From Trichobilharzia regenti (lineage: Eukaryota > Platyhelminthes > Trematoda > Strigeidida > Schistosomatidae), in contig OX235264.1 in NCBI GenBank assembly GCA_944472135.2, positions 92,390,319 through 92,454,318 on the forward strand: 64,000 nucleotides of DNA, given 5' to 3'. A program made the position numbers and the translations under genes. The notes beneath the pieces are model-generated. The model was not told the DNA's origin. It made no database searches and saw only the letters and a list, made by a program, of their open reading frames with translations. Below, piece by piece: positions 22,401 through 29,652 of the stretch (position 1 is the first letter of the stretch; every line of letters starts with the position of its first letter).

Positions 22401-24387
22401 TTAAATGTGAAATTATGGTAGACCTGTAAAGTATTGGTAGTGCTGTGGATTAGTTATACTTTAACATTTCATTACTTAATGAAGTTTACCTATGTACCCA
22501 AAAATTCAGTACTCCACCTAACCCATAAGTACTGATAACAAAACTCAAATTAAGAAGACTTGATTATTAGGGAAAAAGTGTTCAAGTGAGCCGTATATCT
22601 GAGCAAAATAGAAGGTAAGGATTATTTGAGAGAACAGATATGGTTTTATTACAAACTCAAGGAATGTGAGTATAAACAGTACAATGAAAAAGTACGAAAT
22701 GTGGTTAAACCAAGTTCGTGTAAGTACGAATTAAAACAAAGTTTTTAACACTGGAATGTGCGCTACAGATTCATCGTTGAGCTCGAGAAATGAAAATCGA
22801 AAAAACAACAAAAAATACCTCATAAATACCTTAGAGATTGAACTGGTAAATGGAATTATCGGAAATTCCACTCTTCATCTGTTAGAAAACCTCTGGTTTC
22901 ACTGAGATTTGCAACACTCAGATAGATTTGGCACTGATTTGTCTCATCAAAATCTTTGTCAGAGGGTGTCCTGATGATCACCTGAATGCAGTCAACGCTA
23001 TGACAGCGATTTACACGTTGTCTGCTTTGTGTGTCTAAATTCTAGATAAACGTATATGCTAAGTGTTTCCCAAGGCATTCTCTTGGGTGGATTTTTATGC
23101 CTCGTGAGTGATGGAATGCAGCTTCATGCTTACAAGTAGTGTAATTTTAATCCATTGGAGTACCGCCAGTTTTATCTTCAAGGGGAATTATAAAAGATAG
23201 GACGAATCTACGTGTGTATACTATCGGTACAGATCAGGAATTGAGTTCCCCTACAGTTCTGACTAATCTACAGAGAATACATTTTGTGCGGCTTCAGTTA
23301 ACTAGTTCCGGTGCAACGTACAGTGATGGAAGATGTCGAATACCTTCACATTTTGAGCTTCAATAATAGCATACCAGTGATGAATATCTCATTTGCCACA
23401 CCAAGAACTGATAATTTTTTCACCATTAGCTTAAATTTCCAAATTTTATGAATACTTTAAATATGGCTTTCTTTATAATATAGATAGATAAAGATATTTT
23501 CACTAGCATATAAGTGTAATCGACTACAGTTGTGAGTTGAAAATATATAAAATGCCACGTGTGAAAAGAAACAGCAGTTAAGGTTTACATGAAAATATTT
23601 AGATGTCTTCGTTAGATTATTCTGATGAAGAAATATCATGGAGTGCAACTTGTTCGTTCTGCTGAGTACTAGAAAATCTACCTTAGAGTAAATGTTCAGA
23701 GTGATAGAAATGGTGGAGGGACTGGAAAATCAGTGAATTCACTGATTTTCCAGTCCCTCCACCATTTTTCGAAACCATCATTTTCGAAAATGAGTTAGAA
23801 ATAGGGAAACGAAGATGTGCGCATACTTGTGGGAGATAAAGTATTTTTTCGCTCTTCATATATGGATAAAGACGTGTGAATAATTCGAATCCTCCTGAAT
23901 AAAAAACAAACATTTAGTAGAGTAAGTGAATTGACAAACCTTCGAGGACTTTCACCACACCTCGACTCCCTTTATCGTACAAAAATTCTGCGGCCTTAAC
24001 AGCATCACCTTAAAAATTCAGTTTTATATTTTTTTTCTGAATACTGGCAAACTTTTGCATTCCAGGGAAGATGTATTGCCATCATATACCACTATATTCC
24101 ATTTACAGTCAAGCTCCATATCATAGGAAAGCCTGAAGTTGTTGTCTGATGTCTATTATAGTAGTTTTAAATTGCTGTTTACTACTGTTTTAAGTCTTCT
24201 GGCTGTAATTATGTGGGACTTATCATAGTCTTCTGAAATTCGAGAATCTTCCGTAAGTTCGATAAAACATATGCTTGTAATTACCGAAAAGAACGCTATA
24301 ACACGGATCACTCACAAAAGCATGAGTCAGTTGCTGGTTTAACATGTTGTATAGTTCGGTTGGCTTTATAAGCTCGTATTTCACCAT
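8393..24387 (-). CDS. STYXL1: STYXL1 (MK-STYX)-like pseudophosphatase, nine-exon gene
   Basis: Joined exons (minus strand): 24285-24387, 24186-24247, 24053-24152, 23940-24008, 23827-23894, 17634-17779, 15039-15136, 10450-10562, 8393-8536. They total 903 nt, 300 aa plus stop. Every intron is GT-AG and all junction phases agree. The human protein is 313 aa. Residues about 1-135 are a rhodanese-like domain (PTELYN near the start, then DSRISEDYDKSHIITA, VVYD and LEGGFELF). Residues about 140-290 are a dual-specificity-phosphatase fold. The signature loop reads I-Y-S-R-R-M-I-S-R, with Ser229 where active phosphatases have the catalytic Cys and Tyr228 where they have His, so it is predicted to be catalytically dead, as in vertebrate MK-STYX. 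The family binds G3BP1 and PTPMT1; the worm partner is unknown. The ATG at 24387 is preceded by an in-frame TGA nine codons upstream with no ATG between. Confidence 0.9.
8650..8950 (+). repeat. Sm-alpha-like repeat with degenerate hammerhead ribozyme
   Basis: The hammerhead lies at about 8874-8942. The core is TTGATAA (for CUGANGA), stem II is GTTC/GGAC, then comes GAAAC and a minimal GC stem III (CGCGCG). Stem I is ATCTAG/CTGGGT. This matches the known schistosome Sm-alpha satellite/SINE hammerhead in layout, but C3 and G8 of the core are changed, so activity is doubtful. It lies in intron 8 of the STYXL1-like gene, in antisense orientation to that gene. Confidence 0.65.
9425..9900 (-). repeat. 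tRNA-derived SINE (family 4) with inverted flanks
   Basis: On the minus strand, 9460-9660 reads as a tRNA-like head with a B box GGGTTCGAACC. The same family is embedded in both arms of the large inverted repeat (about 47290-47520 and 48840-49060). The segment 9653-9722 is inverted at about 9820-9895, and 9425-9470 is inverted at about 9725-9775, so the locus can fold back on itself. It lies in an intron of the STYXL1-like gene. Confidence 0.6.
10146..10345 (+). repeat. SINE (hammerhead-SINE family), degenerate copy
   Basis: It starts with the tRNA-like head (CAGTGGCTGAATGGTTTAC) and B-box-like GATTCGAACC, then the hammerhead-derived segment (AACTAGGACAAACAG, CAATACTCCC), then the family tail. 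The core is mutated. Confidence 0.65.
10450..10562 (-). CDS. STYXL1: STYXL1-like exon 8 (signature loop)
   Basis: This 113-nt exon runs between acceptor CTATTATTTCAG and donor GTAAGT. It carries the degenerate phosphatase loop VLIYSRRMISRPVVF and then AYLIKYESMSLK, colinear with the human VILIFSTQGISRS...AYLMHS segment. The catalytic Cys position is Ser (residue 229). Confidence 0.92.
10735..11625 (+). mobile_element. Penelope-like element: RT C-terminus plus GIY-YIG endonuclease
   Basis: A nearly open frame runs from about 10760 (KIPFLDLELT, the end of the RT domain) through the linker to the GIY-YIG nuclease. In the nuclease, ARYIGRSTRTLAKRIQEH at about 11322-11375 carries the YIG, the conserved Arg and the HxE/EH region. 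One stop (about 10860) and a frameshift near 11480 break it; the last part continues to 11622 in another frame. The Cys pair normally preceding YIG is present as CCCRARYIG. It lies within intron 7 of the STYXL1-like gene, in the opposite orientation. Confidence 0.85.
11640..13850. other. Intronic DNA, no gene seen
   Basis: This part of STYXL1-like intron 7 is AT-rich. It contains short stretches resembling other schistosome dispersed repeats (for example GACTGACTGACTGACT near 12616), but no coding signal that I can support. Confidence 0.4.
13855..14055. repeat. Foldback (head-to-head) SINE pair
   Basis: Two 3' halves of the hammerhead-SINE family lie in opposite orientation with arms of about 90-100 bp. 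The left arm is on the minus strand and the right arm on the plus strand; they share CAGCTTGTTTTCCAG and CTAACTGATGTCAGCTC. Only about 25 bp separates them. Confidence 0.8.
14130..14310 (-). repeat. SINE (hammerhead-SINE family), degenerate
   Basis: This is a minus-strand copy with B box GAGTTCGAACCCAGG read on the plus strand, and a decayed hammerhead segment (CCGATGA, GAAAC). It lies immediately 5' of a Penelope fragment. Confidence 0.6.
14330..14575 (+). mobile_element. Penelope-like element, GIY-YIG fragment
   Basis: In one frame it encodes CGSSYIGRTERRVHLRFS at about 14357-14412, the core of a GIY-YIG nuclease. A stop follows at once and the downstream part is frameshifted. Confidence 0.7.
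15039..15136 (-). CDS. STYXL1: STYXL1-like exon 7
   Basis: This 98-nt exon lies between acceptor TTTTTCTAACAG and donor GTAAAT. It gives one base to the split Leu codon from exon 6, 32 full codons, and one base of the next codon. Its end, LLPFLDDACNFI, matches the ILPFLRHMCHFI helix of human MK-STYX. Confidence 0.85.
15610..16215 (-). mobile_element. Penelope-like element, GIY-YIG domain
   Basis: A 184-codon open frame (15620-16174, minus) carries the linker (FLGDNTSEILTQRIRNAV), then CIYQLNCSCGASYIGRT and RRISEHHPAWL, the GIY-YIG nuclease with its Cys pair. It ends in the usual IRRKFVQTLSLPW tail. It is 5'-truncated and sits in STYXL1-like intron 6 in the gene's own orientation. Confidence 0.85.
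16235..16430. repeat. Microsatellites (TTA)n and (TA)n
   Basis: A TTA tract lies at about 16240-16265 and a long TA tract at about 16386-16428, between two Penelope copies. Confidence 0.9.
16640..17340 (+). mobile_element. Penelope-like element(s), GIY-YIG domain
   Basis: A short C-terminal tail of one copy (CIQKKFVQPFSFP, about 16727-16770) is followed by a second copy. That copy runs LLNNGYPTRFIERKIK, linker, CSCGADYIERCKRALRKHVSEH (about 17023-17090), then EALAIHEDKSKLCVQKRF to a stop at 17335. The YIG motif reads YIE. Frame changes near 16900 and 17090 show decay. Confidence 0.8.
17634..17779 (-). CDS. STYXL1: STYXL1-like exon 6 (start of phosphatase fold)
   Basis: This 146-nt exon follows acceptor TTTTTATTCCAG and precedes donor GTAAGT. 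It begins in phase 0 with ELESLSTFPLEVIP and contains LYIGLHRHASDRKIH and MDIKAHIN, matching the first strand and helix of the DUSP fold in MK-STYX (EIVPGKVFVGN and KIKAHVN in the human protein). It ends two bases into a codon that exon 7 completes. Confidence 0.9.
17980..18570 (-). mobile_element. Penelope/GIY-YIG-type fragment of a different family
   Basis: The minus strand gives an AIETGHKIDFDNIQII segment (about 18460-18510) followed by a basic region, then degenerate sequence. This resembles the C-terminal part of Neptune-type Penelope elements. The assignment rests on this segment only. Confidence 0.45.
18590..19275 (-). mobile_element. RTE 3' end interrupted by a SINE
   Basis: This is the same RTE terminal repeat as at 0.8-1.5 kb, on the minus strand. 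A SINE at 18831-19039 splits it. A further related RTE 3' tail lies at about 19310-19420. Confidence 0.75.
18831..19039 (+). repeat. tRNA-derived SINE (family 2) with target-site duplication
   Basis: The tRNA-like head is GGTGGCACAGTGGTTAGGAC with B box GGGGTTCGATCC, then a unique body ending in an A-rich CAAAAAT-type tail. ATGTC flanks it at 18826-18830 and 19040-19044. The insertion is inside an RTE fragment, which dates the SINE as younger. A second full copy lies at 55351. Confidence 0.85.
20185..20285 (-). repeat. SINE family 2, 5'-truncated
   Basis: The minus-strand body and tail match the 3' half of the copy at 18831 (CATACTTGTACCAAAAATA read in reverse). Confidence 0.7.
20660..21410 (+). 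mobile_element. RTE-type LINE, 3'-terminal fragment
   Basis: The plus strand encodes the decayed RTE C-terminus (FDHRCLRSISRVKWYNKVSN in one frame, about 20778-20837; VNRRGCEIT-type region with frameshifts) and the shared 3' tail ending in CAGACAGACAG at about 21400. It lies in STYXL1-like intron 5. Confidence 0.75.
21765..22205. repeat. Two hammerhead-SINE copies
   Basis: A truncated minus-strand copy lies at about 21770-21855. A longer plus-strand copy at 22015-22205 has the full tRNA-like head (GGCTCAGCGGTCTACGAG) and B box (GGGTTGGAACC). Its hammerhead segment reads GTACTGCTGAATCGTCCC...AGGACGAGACAGCTGTCC, with core changes. Between them is a segment also found near 42290-42340. Confidence 0.75.
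22206..23700. other. Intronic DNA, nothing recognised
   Basis: This is AT-rich intron 5 sequence of the STYXL1-like gene, without a repeat or ORF that I can assign. Confidence 0.4.
23708..23767. repeat. Perfect 60-bp palindrome
   Basis: All 30 base pairs match around a central GAATTC. It lies in intron 5 of the STYXL1-like gene, 60 bp beyond the exon 5 boundary. Confidence 0.97.
23827..24387 (-). CDS. STYXL1: STYXL1-like exons 1-5 (rhodanese-like domain)
   Basis: Exon 1 is 24285-24387 (103 nt, starts at ATG), exon 2 24186-24247 (62), exon 3 24053-24152 (100), exon 4 23940-24008 (69) and exon 5 23827-23894 (68). The introns are 37, 33, 44 and 45 bp with GT donors (GTAATT, GTAGTA, GTTTGC, GTTTGT) and AG acceptors. 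Exon 5 ends in LYLPQ before a GTATGC donor. The encoded segments follow the vertebrate MK-STYX N-terminus in order: PTELYN helix, the DxR..YDxSHIITA rhodanese signature, ELDCKWNIVVYD, then the GGFELF turn that closes the domain. Confidence 0.88.
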
Positions 24388-24532
24388 TTCCAAACTGTTG
24401 CGTCTTAAAAGTCATGACTACCAAGGTCAGGTGCAGTCTTGAACATTCAACGACTAACCTTGGACTTTCTTATGTTCAAATCTATAATGTCATAATAGTT
24501 GCTGTGAGTCTTTCACTTGGCACACTAAAATC

Positions 24533-25340
24533 TCAGTTAGTTTTAAACTTATGACGACAGAAATAAAAAATAACATAAAAAGGCATTTTCAGTTCCAGGA
24601 GGAGCACCAAGACATATTCAGATTCAGATTTTAAGGATAGAATGCTCTTGTTGCCTATGTTAATCCTTGCGATATATATATCTTTGTAGAGATCTAGTTC
24701 CTCTTTGAAATTGTTCACCGACGGAGCTGTTAATACTGTATTAGGTAAGGATTTCCAGTCGTTGACCACTCTGTGAGAGAATCTAAATTCCACACATATT
24801 TTGTTCAGCCTCGGTTTGAGCACCTTCTTGTGGTGACCTAGTAAATGTCTCCTAGAAGAGGAGAAAATATTTGAAGGTTCAATCTTTACATAACAATTTA
24901 ATATGCGGTAAGCCGAAATTAAGTCGCCCCTCCTCCTTCGGTATGATAATAGGAAGAGATTGAAATACTTCATCCTCTTACCGTAGAGAAGGTGTGAGAT
25001 ACCACTAGCTAATTTCTTTCCTGCTCTCTGTAATCTTTCCAGGATATGTGCCTCCTTCTTGTAGCATGGAGTCACCACTTGTGTGCAGTATTCTAGGTGA
25101 GGTCTGATATATGTTGCATAGATTACTTGGAACATACTCTCAGAATAGCAGGGGGCCAAGTGCAGTACCCTGAGTCGCTTCTCTTAGTACTGCTTTCCGC
25201 CCTGACAGTGCACTATTAACCTTATACCCATCAGGTAGTCGCTAAACCACCCATATAGGCATTGGTCTAATCCGAAACGTTCAAGTTTACTTAGACCTGA
25301 ACTGGATAACTTATCGAATGCCTTATTAAGATAGACAAAG
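24533..25340 (-). mobile_element. CR1-type LINE, 3'-terminal RT fragment
   Basis: A 208-codon frame (24533-25159, minus) matches the end of the intact CR1-type ORF2 at 29.6-32.4 kb in order: YIRPHLEYC, ERLQRAGKKL, SYRRRRGDLI, LLGHHKKVLKP, EFRFSHRVVNDWKSLP. Upstream to about 25340, frameshifted RT sequence (NKAFDKLSSSGL-like, QGTALGPLLF-like) continues. It lies just upstream of the STYXL1-like start codon, so it might affect that promoter. Confidence 0.85.
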
Positions 25341-26378
25341 AAAAGACACTGCAGTATAGTAAAATTTCACAGTACGAAAGTTACAAAAACAAGAAGTGAA
25401 CTTATATAAATACACCGATGTGAATGTAAGCAATAAAATGTGCCCGAACCACCATTCAGATATTAGTAATTTTTCAGTATACAGTATTGCAGCTTTCTTC
25501 ATTTAAGACTGGGTGCTGACCTTTGTGGTGGCCGAAAACTTATCAAACTACACATTTATCGTAAAATAGTAAAAATAAGGAATTAACAGAAAATTTGATT
25601 GTTACGTAAGATGGAACGAGGACACAACCTTGTTCCGCGCGCAACACGGACAAAGCTTCTTCCATCTCCAGCTTCTCGCTTATCACATTTGCCTACCAAC
25701 TCCGCCTCATACTGATCAACACATCCACCTTGGGATACTTTGCTCCAATCTACTTTTTTCTGCGCAAGTGCTCTCCAGCAGTTGGCATCTCTTATGTGTA
25801 GTTGATGATCTGTATGCTCAAGAAAAGGACAATTTCATCTCTGTCATTTTGTACATCTATATTTTGAGTATTTTGGGACTATTACAATTCTTCAAATAAC
25901 TCAATTTTTGTGTACAGTAACTTATGTGGACTGAATACCTTCTATATACATACATGTTAGTATTTTTTCTGTCCTTTTTTAATTGCCCGTATAAAGGAAG
26001 TTAGCCGTTTAGTCCACTACACCTTCACCGTTCAAGTTGACTTGTTAAGCAGAAGTTACGCTGCCAGACATCCACGCCGCTTAGCATGCTGTTGTTTGTG
26101 CGTGATCACTAGCTAGTTAAGCAACTATTACTGCCTTACATTTCTGACCAAAAATATGTCTCATACTTAGTAGTTGAGGCACTTATTTTGATGAATGTGT
26201 TGGTTACTGAGCATTCACAGACTGTTCGGTTACTTTGTGTTTATTCTTCCCCCTAACGTCTGATTGAGATCTTTAGTTCTTACATTTCCTTCGAATATAT
26301 CGGTAGAGTACCAGGGCTTGTGAAAATCCAAATACTTATCTTGACTGATCCCACCTAAATAAGACAGTGTGACTACTT
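25341..26378. other. No gene recognised
   Basis: The 89-codon ORF at 25630-25899 has no motif I know and is likely chance. Confidence 0.35.
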
Positions 26379-26862
26379 TTTTATTCCTTTAAGTTACCAG
26401 TGGAACATAGGGTGTCAATTTAGTTGAAGATTAAACGATCAATTTATGGTTGTTTGCTCAAACTCAACTCCTCCATATTTTTCGCGGGTGTCATCAATCC
26501 GGCAGTCATCGTCTCATCGTTCGCTGTTCATTGGAAGATAAAAAACTATCAGAAGTATCATCGTAGTTTATCGTTATGACATTTATCCTTAGACCTCGTG
26601 TAATAACCTTATTGTTGGTTACATATTGGCGTAAGAATAAAGGATTCTTGAGTCATCAATCGGTGTTGTGGTTTTCGTGTTGGTTAATACAGTGTTTCTG
26701 AAAGTCTTCGAGGGACAGCGTGGGATCCAGCGTAGTAACAGCTTGACATTGACAGTTCTTGAGAGTTGCCCGACATAGGGCTTCAAGCTAGAGCTGGTTA
26801 GTTTCGGTAGCAGTGGTTTATTTTCACGGGATGGGTATGCTAACCACATGCTCAAACAATTG
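26379..26862 (-). repeat. SINE (family 3) split by a solo LTR
   Basis: The ends 26381-26412 and 26776-26862 match, in reverse, the 3' half of the family 3 copies at 55.6 and 60.7 kb (TTCCACTG...GGAATAAAA). The LTR occupies the middle. Confidence 0.7.
26413..26775 (+). mobile_element. Solo LTR of the BEL/Pao-type family
   Basis: This 363-bp element starts TGTCAAT and ends CCCGACA. It aligns along its length with the LTRs at 37220, 42347 and 45913 (shared GATTAAACGATCAAT, CAGTCATCGTCTCATCG, GTTTCTGAAA, AACAGCGTGGG-type blocks). A 5-bp target duplication TAGGG flanks it at 26408-26412 and 26776-26780. It is the most diverged of the four. Confidence 0.85.
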
Positions 26863-28240
26863 TGACGAATATAAATGTAACGCCTAAGTATTCTAGCGTT
26901 GTTTTTCAGTGTACACCCTCTTGAGACTGAAAATACAATGGGAAACTAATTAATCCCTTGGCTGACAACGTTCATTTGCAATGTTTAATGCTACCCATAT
27001 GGGTTTTAGTAACATGGTGTCCACTTTTGGCCTTAATACAATTATTTTCAAGCCGGTTGTTTTTATTTCATACCTTCTTGTCTATTTGGTGCACAACCGT
27101 ACCCTACAAGAAATAGGAATAGAATAAGTCGAATCAAATAAATAAAGAGCTATAAAATGTTAGGTTTAATGGAATGTAATGAGGATCGAGTAGAGACGTT
27201 ATCAGAAAATGAATGAGATAAGACATTTTGAAGTGGTATTCAAGGATCCAACAATGGACAGCAAGTTAATTTGTAAGATGCCCCATAAGTCTGTGCAGAG
27301 CCCACGTGGTCGCATCTTAACAACAGGCTGAGCGAATGGTATATATTTAAAGACAGCAGCATGATTTGTCTAGGCGTTCATTATCTTTTTCAAGATAAAG
27401 ATCTAAGCCCTCACAAAAATCAGAAAAATCTCGAGCCGTCAAATTGTATATTGCTGTTCCTGCAGAATGGGGCGATTCGCCTTAGTGACCACCACCATAT
27501 CTACCGATCAGCTAGCGCCACCTTACCTCCTTTTATGATGTTAGGCTCCGAGACTATGATTATTATGGCTACGGCGAATATACTTCAGTACTTCAGTCAA
27601 GCCTAAACATCTGCCTAAAGTTACGCGATTACGCCTCCGAGCCGTAGGTAAATCTTTAGGGACCAACTGCGAAATAACCCAACCTCCGTTTTTGGAAAAT
27701 AGGAGTAGATATTAGGCACTGCTGTGGATTTCGATTTCATATAAGATTAAGTGCATTCAAAGGTAGTGCATTATTTCACTCAAAGCTTGATGTCAGTCTA
27801 TATTATTATACTGCAAAATGAAGTCTATGTGAGACGAATAATTGAGTAGATGGAGCTGTGGCAGTCGTAGCAATATTTCGCTTATATTGAATTATGCCAC
27901 CAATCACTTTCTCGGGTCCCAGTGACTAGTCAGGCCTCCATCTCGTCATGATGACAAATTTAATTGCACTCAGATAGAAAAAGAAAAGTCTCGCAGGCAG
28001 GATGTTGAATATATTTAATGAAAAATAATCACAAGCAAATGCCTTTACACAATTATTTGTCGTCATTACTTCGGCGATGTCGAGTTGGTGTGACCAGGTT
28101 GACTGACGCTACCGGACTTCTGAAAATAAGTGAATAAAGTGTATTTTTAAATTGCTGAAGCCGGAAAAAAGTAACGGAAAAGTCAAACGCTTTATTTTTG
28201 CCTACATTTCCTATAAAAAGTTCATTCTCATTTCTCATTT
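26863..28240. other. No gene firmly supported
   Basis: The minus strand at 28053-28120 could be a short terminal exon (acceptor TTATTTTCAG at about 28120, ATTAAA downstream), but the product is unidentifiable. The plus ORF 27361-27606 has no recognisable motif. Confidence 0.3.
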
Positions 28241-28536
28241 TCTAGTCATGACAGCATTCCTCTGTAGTTTTTACTGTCACACCCATTGTTCATCTTGTAA
28301 AGTATAGTACCTAGCAAACAATAATGATTTGACTCAGTCTACGCGCGCTGTTTGAAAGGGAGTGCTTTTTTCACGTATTTCACGTTTTTGACAAATCGCT
28401 GTTTTGTTGTGTTATTCACTTCAAGAACATTTAAAAAAAACTTTAACTTGACTTTTGTCTGTTAAGTTTTGATTTTAACCACTTATATAGTCTATATTGG
28501 GTAAATTGTCTTGGCTGTTTCCAGTAGAAATTCATC

Positions 28537-29652
28537 ATGTCAAAAGTACCACATAAATGTAATAGGGCGGAGTGTTACTTTTTGGTAGATGATGGAATAC
28601 AGTGTAATAACTGTGAAAAATGGTATCATAAGATGTGTACTGGATTACGTCCAGCTGCATACAAACGCTGTACTGCTCCAACATCCCACTGGATGTGCAG
28701 AATGTGTTGCTCTCCAAAGATGACCTTAATAAGGGAGGCTCACGAACTGCTGTCTAAAGCCATGGAACTTCCTGATGATAGCGTGGCTAGTAAGAGTGAC
28801 ACGGACTGCCCGTCTGAAGATGAAGCAGTAAGTGCCATCATGAATGTTATCACACCGGCGGTTACTATCCCAGTTACCCCGGAAGTAAAACCTACTAGGC
28901 GTTCGAAGCGTCTTAGTAAGCGAAAAGGTAAAAAAACGGAAGCTGTAAACAGCACCTCAGAACCAGAGAACACCGTAAGCGAAGTTCACCATGAAGGTGG
29001 CGCAGACACTGATCTTGATTGTACCATCAAAAACTGCAGCAGCCCTGAGAAGCAACTGCAGGCAGATGATAAATGGGTAACAAAAATAAGCAGTCGAAAG
29101 AAATATAGTAATATTGATGGTAGGCAAACGTCTGTCACCTGTAGCCAGGCTGCATCAATAGTGGTGAGAAAGGACGTAGCCACTGCTAAATACGACAAGC
29201 TCTCCTTAGACTCTAACATAATTGTTGGAAATTTGGAAGAGTCCAAAGAATCTGATCCCGTGAAAAGGCACGATCACGACCTTAAATTAGTGAGTAGTAT
29301 TATAAGGAAGATGCTCCCAGCGAATTTCCCTGGAGTATCGATTAAAAAGCTGATTAGAATAGGCAAAAGAGATGATGAATGTTCTAATCAGCGTAGGTTG
29401 CTTAAAGTAGTCTTAGGTTCTCCTGATGAACGGAATCATCTACTGGCTAATGTACACAACCTTGCCGGGTCAGGAATTTCAGCCAGACCTGATTTATCTC
29501 TTGAAGACAGACTTAAACGAAAAGAAGTTTTGTCCCAGCTAGAAACAAGACGCAAAAATGGTGAGACTAACCTTAAACTGGTGGGTTTTCAAATAGTCAG
29601 GTCTTGGAAACGTATGCTTCCAAGACCTGTGTGGATAGGCCAGACCGCATAG
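28537..29652 (+). CDS. LINE ORF1 protein with PHD finger
   Basis: The protein is 371 aa. Residues 8-57 form a complete C4HC3 PHD-type zinc finger: Cys8, Cys13, Cys23, Cys26, His31, Cys34, Cys54 and Cys57, with Trp52 two residues before Cys54. A basic stretch, RRSKRLSKRKGKK, follows (about 113-125). Residues about 225-345 form an RRM-like nucleic-acid-binding region (IIVGNLEES, IKKLIRIGKR, LLKVVLGSPDERNHLL, SARPDLSLEDR). ORF1 proteins of CR1 elements bind element RNA; the PHD finger may bind histone tails. It starts at ATG 28537 after an AT-rich leader. It overlaps ORF2 in the -1 frame, and a heptamer plus stem-loop near its end may send ribosomes into ORF2. Confidence 0.9.
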   Translation: MSKVPHKCNRAECYFLVDDGIQCNNCEKWYHKMCTGLRPAAYKRCTAPTSHWMCRMCCSPKMTLIREAHELLSKAMELPDDSVASKSDTDCPSEDEAVSAIMNVITPAVTIPVTPEVKPTRRSKRLSKRKGKKTEAVNSTSEPENTVSEVHHEGGADTDLDCTIKNCSSPEKQLQADDKWVTKISSRKKYSNIDGRQTSVTCSQAASIVVRKDVATAKYDKLSLDSNIIVGNLEESKESDPVKRHDHDLKLVSSIIRKMLPANFPGVSIKKLIRIGKRDDECSNQRRLLKVVLGSPDERNHLLANVHNLAGSGISARPDLSLEDRLKRKEVLSQLETRRKNGETNLKLVGFQIVRSWKRMLPRPVWIGQTA

